Below are positions 1 through 7,602 of a DNA stretch of 64,000 bases, piece by piece; positions within the stretch are counted from its first letter, which is position 1, and each line of letters starts with the position of its first letter. The DNA is from Paraconexibacter antarcticus (GTDB lineage: Bacteria > Actinomycetota > Thermoleophilia > Solirubrobacterales > Solirubrobacteraceae): the NCBI RefSeq assembly GCF_024220175.1, contig NZ_CP098502.1, positions 1,984,001 to 2,048,000 on the forward strand, given 5' to 3'. The notes below the pieces were generated by a model, which was not told the origin of the DNA, made no database searches, and was given only the letters and a program-made list of their open reading frames with translations. Made by a program: the position numbers and the translations under genes.

Positions 1-56
1 GGGCCCGTACGGTTGCGGTTCGCGATCCCGGGCACGCCGGCGCTCGTATCCGTCCG

Positions 57-1478
57 ATGCCCTCGCCGTCCGCCACCGCCCTCGTCTGGTTCCGCCGTGA
101 CCTCCGCGTCCACGACCATCCGGCGCTGCACACGGCGCTCGCGGAGTACGAGCGCGTCGTCCCCGTCTTCGTCCTCGACCGTGCGCTCGTCGCCGGGCGC
201 TACGCCTCGCCCGCGCGGACGGCGTTCATGCTCGCCTGCCTGCGCGAGCTGCGCGGTGCGCTGAAGGAGCGCGGCAGCGGCCTCGTGCTGCGGGAGGGGG
301 ACGCCGCGGACGAGCTCGTCGCGCTCGCGGAGGAGACCGGTGCCTCCGCCGTCCTGTGGGCGAGCGACGTCGGGCCGTACGCGATGGCGCGTGACCAGCG
401 CGTGCGCGAGGCACTCGCCGACGCCGGGGTCGACGCCCGCCCGCAGCCGGGCAACTTCTGCGCGGACGTCTCCAAGCCCCGCACCGGGCAGGGCAGGCCC
501 TATGTCGTCTTCACCCCCTTCTGGAAGGCGCACCAGCGGCTCGAGCGGCGCGCGGTGCACGGCGCGCCGCGGAAGATGCCGGCGCTCCCGTCGTCGCTCG
601 CGACCGGCACGATCCCGTCGCTCGAGAACCTCGGCCTCGAGGACGACGTCCCCGAGCCCGTGACGGAGGCGGGGGAGGCCGCCGCCCGCAGGGCGCTGAC
701 GGCGTGGCTCGCGGGCCCCATCGAGCGCTACGACGAGCGCCACGACGACCTCACCGGCGGGACCTCCGTCCTCTCCCCGCACGTGCGCTGGGGGACGCTG
801 TCCGTCCGTGAGATGGAGGAGCGCGCCGCCGCCCGGGGCGGTGCCGGCGCGGACGCCTACTGCCGGCAGCTCGCCTGGCGCGACTTCTACGCCCACGTCC
901 TGCTCCTGCATCCCGGCAACACGCAGCAGGCGTTCCAGGCGCGCTACCGCGAGCTCCGCTGGGCGGACGACGCCGACGGCTTCGAGGCGTGGAAGGCGGG
1001 CCGGACCGGGTTCCCGCTCGTCGACGCCGCGATGCGACAGCTCGACCGCACCGGGTGGATGCACAACCGGGCGCGGATGGTCGTCGGCTCGTTCCTGACG
1101 AAGGACCTCCACCTCGACTGGCGCGACGGCGAGCGCTGGTTCGCCCACAAGCTCCTCGACGGCGAGCCGCTGCAGAACAACGGCAACTGGCAGTGGGTCG
1201 CCTCCACCGGGGTGGACCCGGCGCCGTACTTCCGCCGCATGTTCAATCCGACGACCCAGGCGCAGAAGTTCGACCCGGACGGCACGTACATCCGTCGCTG
1301 GGTGCCCGAGCTCGCGAACGTGTCCGACCGCCGCATCCACGAGCCGTGGCGCATGTCCGACGACGAGCAGGCCGCCGCCGGCTGCGTGATCGGGGAGGAC
1401 TACCCGGCGCCGATCGTCGACCACAAGGCCGAGCGCCTGCACGCGATGGAGCGCTACCGGGCGGTGGCGGACGCGTAG
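57..1478 (+). CDS. phr: Deoxyribodipyrimidine (CPD) photolyase
   Basis: A 473-residue class I cryptochrome/photolyase that would repair cyclobutane pyrimidine dimers in UV-damaged DNA using FADH- and blue light. The N-terminal antenna (Rossmann-like) domain opens with the typical WFRRDLRVHDHPAL. The C-terminal FAD domain carries the conserved WQWVASTGVDP and PYFRRMFNP motifs (about residues 376-397), which line the FAD pocket and lesion site, and a following KFDPDGTYIRRW. Length is normal for the family. The ATG at 57 gives a complete antenna domain. It stands alone, with a repeat-bearing intergenic region after it and a second, unrelated-class photolyase downstream. The motifs are clear; the substrate (CPD rather than 6-4) is inferred from subfamily resemblance. 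Confidence 0.95.
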   Translation: MPSPSATALVWFRRDLRVHDHPALHTALAEYERVVPVFVLDRALVAGRYASPARTAFMLACLRELRGALKERGSGLVLREGDAADELVALAEETGASAVLWASDVGPYAMARDQRVREALADAGVDARPQPGNFCADVSKPRTGQGRPYVVFTPFWKAHQRLERRAVHGAPRKMPALPSSLATGTIPSLENLGLEDDVPEPVTEAGEAAARRALTAWLAGPIERYDERHDDLTGGTSVLSPHVRWGTLSVREMEERAAARGGAGADAYCRQLAWRDFYAHVLLLHPGNTQQAFQARYRELRWADDADGFEAWKAGRTGFPLVDAAMRQLDRTGWMHNRARMVVGSFLTKDLHLDWRDGERWFAHKLLDGEPLQNNGNWQWVASTGVDPAPYFRRMFNPTTQAQKFDPDGTYIRRWVPELANVSDRRIHEPWRMSDDEQAAAGCVIGEDYPAPIVDHKAERLHAMERYRAVADA

Positions 1479-1600
1479 CGCGGCGCTCGGCGGCCCGGCG
1501 GCGCCCGGCGGCGCCCGCCGGCGCCCGAGCACCCGGGCGCGGGCAGGCCTCGCGGCCCGAGCGTGTGCCCCCCGGTCCCGCGCCTCGCGCCCCGCGAAGC

Positions 1601-1709
1601 TGAACGAAGGTTCCGGGGGGTCCACCGCACCGTGAATCTTCATTCACTTCCCGGCGCGAGGGTGAACGAAGGTTCCGGGGGTCCACAGCACCGTGAATCT
1701 TCATTCACT
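1601..1709. repeat. Two tandem copies of a 47-48 nt hairpin repeat
   Basis: Copy 1 is 1601-1648 and copy 2 is 1663-1709, nearly identical and in direct orientation. Each starts TGAACGAAGGTTC and ends GAATCTTCATTCAC. These two ends are reverse complements apart from one mismatch and one G-T pair, so each unit can fold into a long hairpin with a roughly 20-nt G/C-rich loop. Each end is also a small hairpin by itself (GAAC-gaag-GTTC and GTGAAT-cttc-ATTCAC). The 352-base gap 1479-1830 between the photolyases holds this pair, a G-run and short ACTCGCC repeats near 1763-1788. I see no gene there. Confidence 0.8.
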
Positions 1710-1712
1710 CTC

Positions 1713-1732
1713 GGGGCGGGGCGGGGCGGGGC
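1713..1732 (+). other. (GGGGC)4 run, possible G-quadruplex
   Basis: Four perfect GGGGC units in a row directly follow the hairpin repeat, about 100 bases before the second photolyase. Four runs of four Gs separated by single C bases satisfy the usual G-quadruplex pattern. Whether it forms in the cell cannot be told from sequence, and in DNA this G+C-rich it may be incidental. Confidence 0.5.
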
Positions 1733-1830
1733 GGTGGCGGACGCGGAGAGCGGCGCTCGCCGGACTCGCCAACTCGCCCGACTCGCCGGCCCCGCTGACC
1801 CGCCGCGGCCGCTAGGCCCGTACTCCGCAC

Positions 1831-3357
1831 GTGGCCCACACCGTCCTCGTCCTCGGCGACCAGCTCCTGCCCGACCACCCGGCGCTCGACGGGGCGGAGC
1901 GGGTCGTCCTCGTCGAGTCCGAGGCCATGCTCCGCCGCCGGCCGCTGCACCGCCAGCGCGCGCACCTCGTCCTCAGCGGGATGCGCCGGCACGCCGCCGC
2001 CCTCCGTGCGCAGGGGGACGTGGACGTCGTCGAGCACCGGGGCACGTCGTCGCTCGCCGCGGCGCTGGCCGGCCACGACGGGGAGGAGCTCGTCGCGGCC
2101 GCCCCGAACGACCTCGGCGCGCGCCGGGCCCTCCAGCGGCTCGGCGTCCGCCTCGTCGACTCGGGCCAGTTCCTCACCGCGCCGGACGAGTTCGCGCGCT
2201 GGGCGGACGGCCGCCGGCGGCTGCGGATGGAGGACTTCTACCGCGAGCAGCGCCGCGCCTTCGGCGTCCTCGTCGACGACAGCGGCGAGCCGCTCGGCGG
2301 CCGCTGGAACTTCGACGCCGAGAACCGCGAGCGCCCGCCCAGGGAGGGCCTGCACGCGCCCGCGCCCTGGGCGCCGGAGGAGGACGACGTCGACGCCGGC
2401 GTCCGCGCCGACCTCGACGCGCTCGCGGCGCGCGGGGTCGTCTTCTTCGGGGACGACGCGCCGCGCCGCTACGCCGTCACCCCGGAGGAGGGCGCCGCCG
2501 TCCTGGAGGACTTCGTCGCGCACCGCCTGCCGCAGTTCGGCCCCTGGCAGGACGCGATGGCGGGGGAGGACGAGCCGTTCCTCTTCCACTCGCTGCTCTC
2601 GGTCCCGCTGAACCTCGGCGTCCTGGACCCGCTGACGTGCGTGCGCGCCGCCGAGGCGGCCCACCACGCGGGCGACGCCCCGCTGGCCTCGGTGGAGGGC
2701 TTCGTCCGCCAGGTGCTCGGGTGGCGCGAGTACGTGTGGGGGATGTACTGGCTGCGGGCCGAGCAGTGGCCGGAGGCGAACGCCCTCGGCGCGCACCTGC
2801 CGCTCCCGGCCGCCTACCGCGGCGCCGCGACGGGCTGGAATTGCCTGGACACCGTCGTGCGCGGCGTCGCCCGCCACGGGTACGCGCACCACATCGAGCG
2901 GCTCATGGTCCTCGGGACGATCGGCCTCACGGCGGGCATCGAGCCGTGGGCGCTCGTGCGCTGGTTCCAGACCGCGTTCGTCGACGGCGCCGAGTGGGTC
3001 ATGGCGCCCAACGCCGCGGGGATGGCGCTCTTCGCGGACGGCGGCGAGATGGTGACGAAGCCGTACGCGGCCGGCGGCAACTACCTCTCGAAGATGTCCG
3101 GGCACTGCCAGGGCTGCCGCTACAAGCCGTCGGAGAAGCACGGCGAGCGGGCGTGTCCGGTGACGGCGCTCTACTGGGACTTCGTCGACACCCACGCCGA
3201 GCGCCTGGCGGCGAACAACCGGACGGCGCGGGCGGTGTCGACGTGGCGGCGCTTCGACCAGGAGACCCGCGACGCCGTGCGCGAGCGGGCGATCCGGGCG
3301 CGCGCCGAGCTCGACGGCGGCGCCGAGGTGCCGCAGCCGCCGCGGGGCGCCGGGTAA
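1831..3357 (+). CDS. Iron-sulfur (6-4)-type bacterial photolyase/cryptochrome
   Basis: A 508-residue member of the FeS-BCP (CryPro, PhrB-like) class, which repairs (6-4) photoproducts and carries FAD, a lumazine-type antenna and a 4Fe-4S cluster. The four expected cysteines are present at C338, C426, C429 and C442. Their spacing equals that of Agrobacterium PhrB (350/438/441/454), each shifted by 12. The N-terminus HTVLVLGDQLLPDHPAL is the family opening. The GTG at 1831 is used. It is distinct from the class I photolyase upstream, so the two enzymes probably cover both major UV lesions. The next gene begins 9 bases after the stop, and the stop TAA lies in a -10-like TAACGT. Confidence 0.93.
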   Translation: MAHTVLVLGDQLLPDHPALDGAERVVLVESEAMLRRRPLHRQRAHLVLSGMRRHAAALRAQGDVDVVEHRGTSSLAAALAGHDGEELVAAAPNDLGARRALQRLGVRLVDSGQFLTAPDEFARWADGRRRLRMEDFYREQRRAFGVLVDDSGEPLGGRWNFDAENRERPPREGLHAPAPWAPEEDDVDAGVRADLDALAARGVVFFGDDAPRRYAVTPEEGAAVLEDFVAHRLPQFGPWQDAMAGEDEPFLFHSLLSVPLNLGVLDPLTCVRAAEAAHHAGDAPLASVEGFVRQVLGWREYVWGMYWLRAEQWPEANALGAHLPLPAAYRGAATGWNCLDTVVRGVARHGYAHHIERLMVLGTIGLTAGIEPWALVRWFQTAFVDGAEWVMAPNAAGMALFADGGEMVTKPYAAGGNYLSKMSGHCQGCRYKPSEKHGERACPVTALYWDFVDTHAERLAANNRTARAVSTWRRFDQETRDAVRERAIRARAELDGGAEVPQPPRGAG

Positions 3358-3366
3358 CGTGACGGG

Positions 3367-4275
3367 ATGTTCGAGGCCCGCCGCGTCCCCGCCCCGCCCG
3401 CCGAGCCTCCGACCCTCGCGGTCGGCACGCTACCGCGGCTGACCGCTCCGCTCGCGCAGGGCGACATCACCTACCTGCGGCACGGCTCCGGGCCGCCGGT
3501 CCTCCTCGTCCACGGGATCCCGACGAGCGCCCGCCTGTGGGAGCCGCTGCTCGGCGCCCTCGGCGAGCGCTACGACTGCATCGCCGTCGACCTGAACGGC
3601 ATGGGGCGCTCGCGCCCGGCGCCCGGCGCCGACCTCTCGAGCCCGGGGCAGGCCGACATGTTCGCCGCGCTCCTGGACCACCTCGGGCTCGACGAGGTGC
3701 TGCTCGTCCTCCACGACCAGGGCGGCGCCCACGGCCAGCAGTTCATGGTCCGCCACCCGGGGCGCATCCGGGGGGTCGCGCTCTGCGACGTCGTCTGCTT
3801 CGACAACTGGACGGTCCCCGCGGTCGCGCTGATGATGCAGGTCGCGCGGCGCCCGCGGCTCGCCGCGGCGCTCGGCCGTGCCCGCGCCATGAAGGCCCCG
3901 ATGCAGCTCGCGTGGCCGCTGCCGCAGACGGTCCGCCGCGGGCGCATCGCGAGCGCGCTCGTCGACGACTGGTTCCATGCGCTCGACACGGGCGACGGGC
4001 TGGAGGCCTGGTGCGCCTACGTCACCGCCCAGGACCCGCGCTGGACGATCGAGGCCGTCCCCGCGCTCGCCGCGTGGTCGAAGCCCGCCCGGGTGCTGTG
4101 GGCGACGGACGATCGCTTCCTTCCGGTGCGGTGGGGCGCGCGGCTGGCGGCGACGCTCCCCACCGCGGGCGCGCCCGTGCTGCTCCCGGATGCCGGCCAC
4201 TTCTGGCAGGCGGAGATCCCGCGGACGGGGGCGCGGGAGCTGCTCGCGTTCCTCGACGGGGTCGGCGCCGACTGA
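3367..4275 (+). CDS. Alpha/beta-hydrolase, haloalkane dehalogenase/epoxide hydrolase-like
   Basis: A 302-residue alpha/beta-hydrolase fold protein. It has the oxyanion-hole HGIP motif near residue 43, a DLNGMGRSRP turn, and a nucleophile elbow LHDQGGAHG whose nucleophile is Asp117 rather than Ser. The catalytic His is in PDAGHFW (about H278). An HDxGG elbow is typical of haloalkane dehalogenases and epoxide hydrolases. The canonical Trp after the Asp (HDWGG) is Gln here, so the substrate is uncertain. There is no signal peptide, so it is likely cytoplasmic. The ATG lies 6 bases after a TAACGT box formed by the photolyase stop codon, suggesting a leaderless transcript of its own. Confidence 0.8.
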   Translation: MFEARRVPAPPAEPPTLAVGTLPRLTAPLAQGDITYLRHGSGPPVLLVHGIPTSARLWEPLLGALGERYDCIAVDLNGMGRSRPAPGADLSSPGQADMFAALLDHLGLDEVLLVLHDQGGAHGQQFMVRHPGRIRGVALCDVVCFDNWTVPAVALMMQVARRPRLAAALGRARAMKAPMQLAWPLPQTVRRGRIASALVDDWFHALDTGDGLEAWCAYVTAQDPRWTIEAVPALAAWSKPARVLWATDDRFLPVRWGARLAATLPTAGAPVLLPDAGHFWQAEIPRTGARELLAFLDGVGAD

Positions 4276-4317
4276 CAGCCGGCGCAGGACAGGTCTGCGT
4301 CAGCTGTCAGTCGGCGC
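4265..4317. terminator. Large bidirectional hairpin between convergent genes
   Basis: Perfect 15-bp arms GCGCCGACTGACAGC (4265-4279) and their reverse complement (4303-4317) enclose an inner 5-bp stem CGCAG/CTGCG with a 7-nt loop. The hydrolase stop codon lies inside the left arm. The element sits between two convergent genes, so it probably terminates both. There is no T-tract on either side. Confidence 0.65.
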
Positions 4318-4332
4318 GCGCGCCGCGGTCGC

Positions 4333-5241
4333 TCAGGCCTTCGTCGCCGCGATCATGAGGTTGTAGAAGATCGCCGGCGGCAGGCGCGACTCGAGCACGC
4401 GGCGATCGACGGCCTGCAGCGCGAGGTAGCCGTGGTAGGCGTACTGGCGCCACCAGTTCGGGACGTCCGCCTGATCGGCCGAGGCCTCCAGCGCCCGGTT
4501 CGTCCAGCCGAACCAGTTCGCGAGGAGCTCCTCGCCGATGACGTCGACGTCGCGGAAGCCGGCACCGCGCGCGAACGCGGAGAGGTCGCTCGGGACGAAG
4601 GCGTGCACGTCGACCGAGCCCTCGAGCTGGTGGTTCTCCGCACCGCCGTCCGACCAGCCCTCGGCGGCCGGGCGGGCCCGCAGGAGCGTCCGCCACAGCG
4701 GCGCGACGCGGGTCGCGCCACGCTTGGGGTAGGCGGCGATGCGGTCGCCGATGCGCGACGGCTCGCCGGCGAACATGAGCTTGCCGCCGGGGCGCAGGAC
4801 CCGGTGGAACTCGCGGAAGGCCTGGTGCAGGTCGGGCAGGTGGTGCAGGACGGCGTGGCCCATGACGAGGTCGAAGGACGCGTCCGGGAAGGGCAGCGCC
4901 TCGGCGTCGGCGACCTTCGTCTCGACGTCGAGCTCCAGGCGCGCGGCGTTGCCGGCGAGCGTGTCGAGCATCCCCGCGGAGATGTCGGTGCACACGGCCG
5001 AGCGGATGACGCCCGCCTGCATCATGTTCAGCGTGAAGTAGCCCGTGCCGGCACCGATCTCGAGCGAGCGGTCGAAGACGCCGAGGTCGGCCTTCAGCGC
5101 CTTGCGGACCTTCTGCAGGACCTGCCGGCGGCCGATCTCGCCGAAATCGATGCCCCACTTCGCGTCGTAGGCCGCCGCGGCCCCGTCGTGGTAGCGGGTG
5201 TTGACGTCGCGGATCTCGTCGGCGGTCTCGGGCGCAGCCAT
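4333..5241 (-). CDS. SAM-dependent class I methyltransferase
   Basis: A 302-residue methyltransferase with the Methyltransf_11-type fold. Motif I is LEIGAGTGYFTLNMM (about residues 60-74), followed by CTDISAGMLD (motif II), VMGHAVLHHLPD (post II) and RVLRPGGKLMFAGEPS (motif III). The C-terminal third has no recognised domain and may select the acceptor. The chosen ATG at 5241 is preceded at 8 bases by TACCCT, a -10-like box on the minus strand. Upstream codons lack conserved sequence and overlap the divergent promoter. The acceptor substrate is unknown. Divergent from a second, unrelated methyltransferase. Confidence 0.85.
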   Translation of the reverse strand: MAAPETADEIRDVNTRYHDGAAAAYDAKWGIDFGEIGRRQVLQKVRKALKADLGVFDRSLEIGAGTGYFTLNMMQAGVIRSAVCTDISAGMLDTLAGNAARLELDVETKVADAEALPFPDASFDLVMGHAVLHHLPDLHQAFREFHRVLRPGGKLMFAGEPSRIGDRIAAYPKRGATRVAPLWRTLLRARPAAEGWSDGGAENHQLEGSVDVHAFVPSDLSAFARGAGFRDVDVIGEELLANWFGWTNRALEASADQADVPNWWRQYAYHGYLALQAVDRRVLESRLPPAIFYNLMIAATKA

Positions 5242-5249
5242 GGCGGCGA

Positions 5250-5328
5250 AGGGTAAAGCGTGCGGGGAACGCCCGCGTTCAGCGACGGCCCCGCCCGGTC
5301 CGCGGCGGGGGCAGCGCGCCACTACCCT
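5250..5328. promoter_or_regulatory. Divergent promoter pair with two -10-like boxes
   Basis: On the minus strand TACCCT (5255-5250) lies 8 bases before the ATG at 5241. On the plus strand TACCCT (5323-5328) lies 7 bases before the GTG at 5336. Both would start transcription at or just before the start codon. No clear -35 matches were identified. This is a pattern match only. Confidence 0.45.
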
Positions 5329-5335
5329 TCCCGCC

Positions 5336-6124
5336 GTGCCCGAGACGCAGACGCTCCACCTCCAGCAGGACCAGCCCGAGGGCGTGCCCCCGCTGGCCCT
5401 GACGGGCGAGCGCACGCTGCCGGACGTCCCGTTGGAGAACTACTGGTTCCGCCGCCACCTCGTCGTCTACGAGTGGATCCGGGCGCGGGTCGGCGGCCTG
5501 GACGTCGTCGACATGGCCTGTGGCGAGGGCTACGGTTCCGACGTCCTCGCCCGCACCGCGCGGTCGGTCGTCGGGGTGGACGCGAACCCCGAGGCCCACG
5601 AGCACGCCCGCCTGCGCTACGTCGCGCCGAACCTCCGCTTCGCCCGCGACCTCGTCGAGACGTTCGCCGAGCCCGCCGACGTCGTCGTCTTCCTCCAGAC
5701 GATCGAGCACGTCCGCAACCCGGACGAGATCCTCGAGCACTTCAAGGCGATGACGGCGCGGAGCAGCGCGCCGGCCGCCTACATCACGACGCCGAACCTC
5801 CTGACGCTGGCGCCCGAGGGCGCGGAGAAGTCGGAGAACCCCTGGCACATCAAGGAGTACCGGGCCGAGGAGTTCCGCGCGCTCTGCGAGGCGCACTACG
5901 CCGACGTCGAGCTCTACGGCCTCTTCCACGCGGGCAAGCTCGGCGTGCACCAGTTCGCGATCGAGCGCCTCGGCTGGGACCGCATCCACAAGACGCTGCG
6001 CTTCTCGGGGCCGTTCTACGACCGCTTCACCCCGGCGATCTCCACGGGCGACTTCGCGCTGAGGCCCGCGGCCGAGTGCGACCTCGACGGCGCGCTCGAC
6101 TTCCTCGCGGTCTGCCGGCCCTGA
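5336..6124 (+). CDS. SAM-dependent methyltransferase coupled to GH57 gene (Rv3030-like)
   Basis: A 262-residue class I methyltransferase. Features include LTGERTLP near residue 22, NYWFRRHLVVYEW, SAM motif I VVDMACGEGYGSD (about residues 56-68), VVGVDANPEAHEHAR, and VVFLQTIEHVRNPDEIL. A GTG at 5336, 7 bases after a TACCCT box, is the best start. Its stop codon overlaps the start of the downstream GH57 branching enzyme by one base (TGATG), so the two are translationally coupled. Mycobacteria have the same pairing (Rv3030 methyltransferase, Rv3031 GH57) in synthesis of 6-O-methylglucose lipopolysaccharide. By that analogy this enzyme may methylate a glucan or its precursor. That role is inference. 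Confidence 0.85.
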   Translation: MPETQTLHLQQDQPEGVPPLALTGERTLPDVPLENYWFRRHLVVYEWIRARVGGLDVVDMACGEGYGSDVLARTARSVVGVDANPEAHEHARLRYVAPNLRFARDLVETFAEPADVVVFLQTIEHVRNPDEILEHFKAMTARSSAPAAYITTPNLLTLAPEGAEKSENPWHIKEYRAEEFRALCEAHYADVELYGLFHAGKLGVHQFAIERLGWDRIHKTLRFSGPFYDRFTPAISTGDFALRPAAECDLDGALDFLAVCRP

Positions 6125-7551
6125 TGGCCGGTGACGCGCCCGAGGACGGCGCACTGGCGATACTCCTCCACTCCCACATGCCCTACGTCGAGGGCTTCGG
6201 GACCTGGCCGTTCGGCGAGGAGTGGCTCTTCGAGGCGCTCGCGACGTCCTACCTGCCGCTGCTCGACGTCCTCGACGGCCCCGGCGGCGACGCCGTCACG
6301 CTGAGCCTCACGCCGGTGCTCGTCGACCAGCTCGCCGCGCCCGGGGTGGGGGAGCGCTTCGTCGCCTTCCTCACCGACGTGCGCCGGGCCTCGCACGAGC
6401 TCGACGTCGACGGCTGCCGCGCGAGCGGCCGTGCCGACCTCGCGGCCGCGCTCGAGCTCGCCGCCGGCGACTACGAGCACGCGCTCGAGCGCTACGCCGC
6501 CCGCACCACCGGCCGTGGCCGGCAGGGGCTCCTCGACGCGTTCGCCCCGCACGCGGCGTGGACGAGCAGCGCGACGCACGCGGTGCTGCCGCTCGTCGCC
6601 ACCGAGGCCGGCGTCAGCCTGCAGCTGCGCACCGGCATCGACGGGCACCGCGCCCGCTTCGACGACGCACGCGCCTGGCGCGGCGGCTTCTGGCTGCCCG
6701 AGTGCGCGCACGCGCCGTGGCTCGACCCGCTGCTCGAGGAGGCCGGCGTCCACGCGGTCTGCGTCGACCTCACCGACGTCCTCGGCGGGCACGGCGCGCC
6801 CGGGCACCTCACGCCGTACCGGACCGAGGCGGGCCCGCTGCTCGTGCCCATCGACCGGCAGGTCATGGAGCTCGTCTGGTCCGACGGCGGGTACCCGGCC
6901 GACGGCACCTACCGCGACTACCACCACCGCACGACCCACGACCACCACCCGTGGTCGGTCGACGGCTCGGTGTACGACCGCGAGCGGGCCCGGGGACGCG
7001 CCCGCGAGCACGCCGCCGCGTTCGTCCGCGACGTGCGGGCGCGCGTCGCCGGCGGCGGCCTCTCGGTCTGCGCGCTGGACACCGAGCTGCTCGGCCATTG
7101 GTGGTACGAGGGCGTCGACTGGCTCGCCGCCGTCCTCGAGGAGGCGCGGGTCCAGGGGCTGCGCATCGTCCACCTCGACGAGGCGGTCCGCGCGGCGACG
7201 CCGGCCGCGCCGATCGACCCGGGGACGACGACGTGGGGGACCCCGCGCGACCTCTCGACCTGGGACGCGCCGCGGGTGGCCGACCTCGCCTGGCAGGCCC
7301 GCGCGGCCGAGCTCGACGTCGTCGCCGCCGGCCCCGCCGCCGACCCGCGCGCGGTCCGCGAGCTGCTCGCGCTCCAGAGCAGCGACTGGACGTTCATGGT
7401 CACGCGGGACCTCGCCGGCGAGTACCCGGTCGAGCGCGCCGCGGGCCATCACGCCGCCCTGCGCGAGGCGCTCGCCGCCCCCGGGACGACCGATCCGGCG
7501 GTCCGCTCGCTCGCGCCGCAGGCGCACCCGGCCGCGCTCCTCGAACCCTGA
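6124..7551 (+). CDS. GH57 1,4-alpha-glucan branching enzyme (DUF1957-type)
   Basis: A 475-residue GH57 enzyme expected to form alpha-1,6 branches in alpha-1,4-glucan. Conserved regions appear in order: LLHSHMPYVEG at the N-terminus (region 1), FWLPECAHAPW with the probable nucleophile Glu193 (region 3), ALDTELLGHWWYEGVDWL with the acid/base Asp319 (region 4), and SSDWTFMVTRDLAGEYP in the C-terminal helical domain (region 5). It is slightly shorter than typical GH57 branching enzymes (about 520). It starts inside the stop codon of a methyltransferase gene, as in the Rv3030-Rv3031 pair of mycobacteria, suggesting a methylated polysaccharide product. No glucosyltransferase partner is visible nearby. 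Confidence 0.9.
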   Translation: MAGDAPEDGALAILLHSHMPYVEGFGTWPFGEEWLFEALATSYLPLLDVLDGPGGDAVTLSLTPVLVDQLAAPGVGERFVAFLTDVRRASHELDVDGCRASGRADLAAALELAAGDYEHALERYAARTTGRGRQGLLDAFAPHAAWTSSATHAVLPLVATEAGVSLQLRTGIDGHRARFDDARAWRGGFWLPECAHAPWLDPLLEEAGVHAVCVDLTDVLGGHGAPGHLTPYRTEAGPLLVPIDRQVMELVWSDGGYPADGTYRDYHHRTTHDHHPWSVDGSVYDRERARGRAREHAAAFVRDVRARVAGGGLSVCALDTELLGHWWYEGVDWLAAVLEEARVQGLRIVHLDEAVRAATPAAPIDPGTTTWGTPRDLSTWDAPRVADLAWQARAAELDVVAAGPAADPRAVRELLALQSSDWTFMVTRDLAGEYPVERAAGHHAALREALAAPGTTDPAVRSLAPQAHPAALLEP

Positions 7552-7602
7552 AGCACCGGGAAACGGCGCACGGGCGGCGCGGTCCTGTCAGGCTGCGCTC
7601 CG

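Noticed and set aside
1741..1800. Short ACTCGCC repeats as a CRISPR-like or tandem array
   Set aside because: Only three 7-base units with irregular spacing; too short and too GC-biased to be more than chance or slippage.
1705..3195. Long minus-strand frame opposite the Fe-S photolyase
   Set aside because: It is a shadow of the plus-strand gene, in which all four cluster cysteines and FAD motifs are present.
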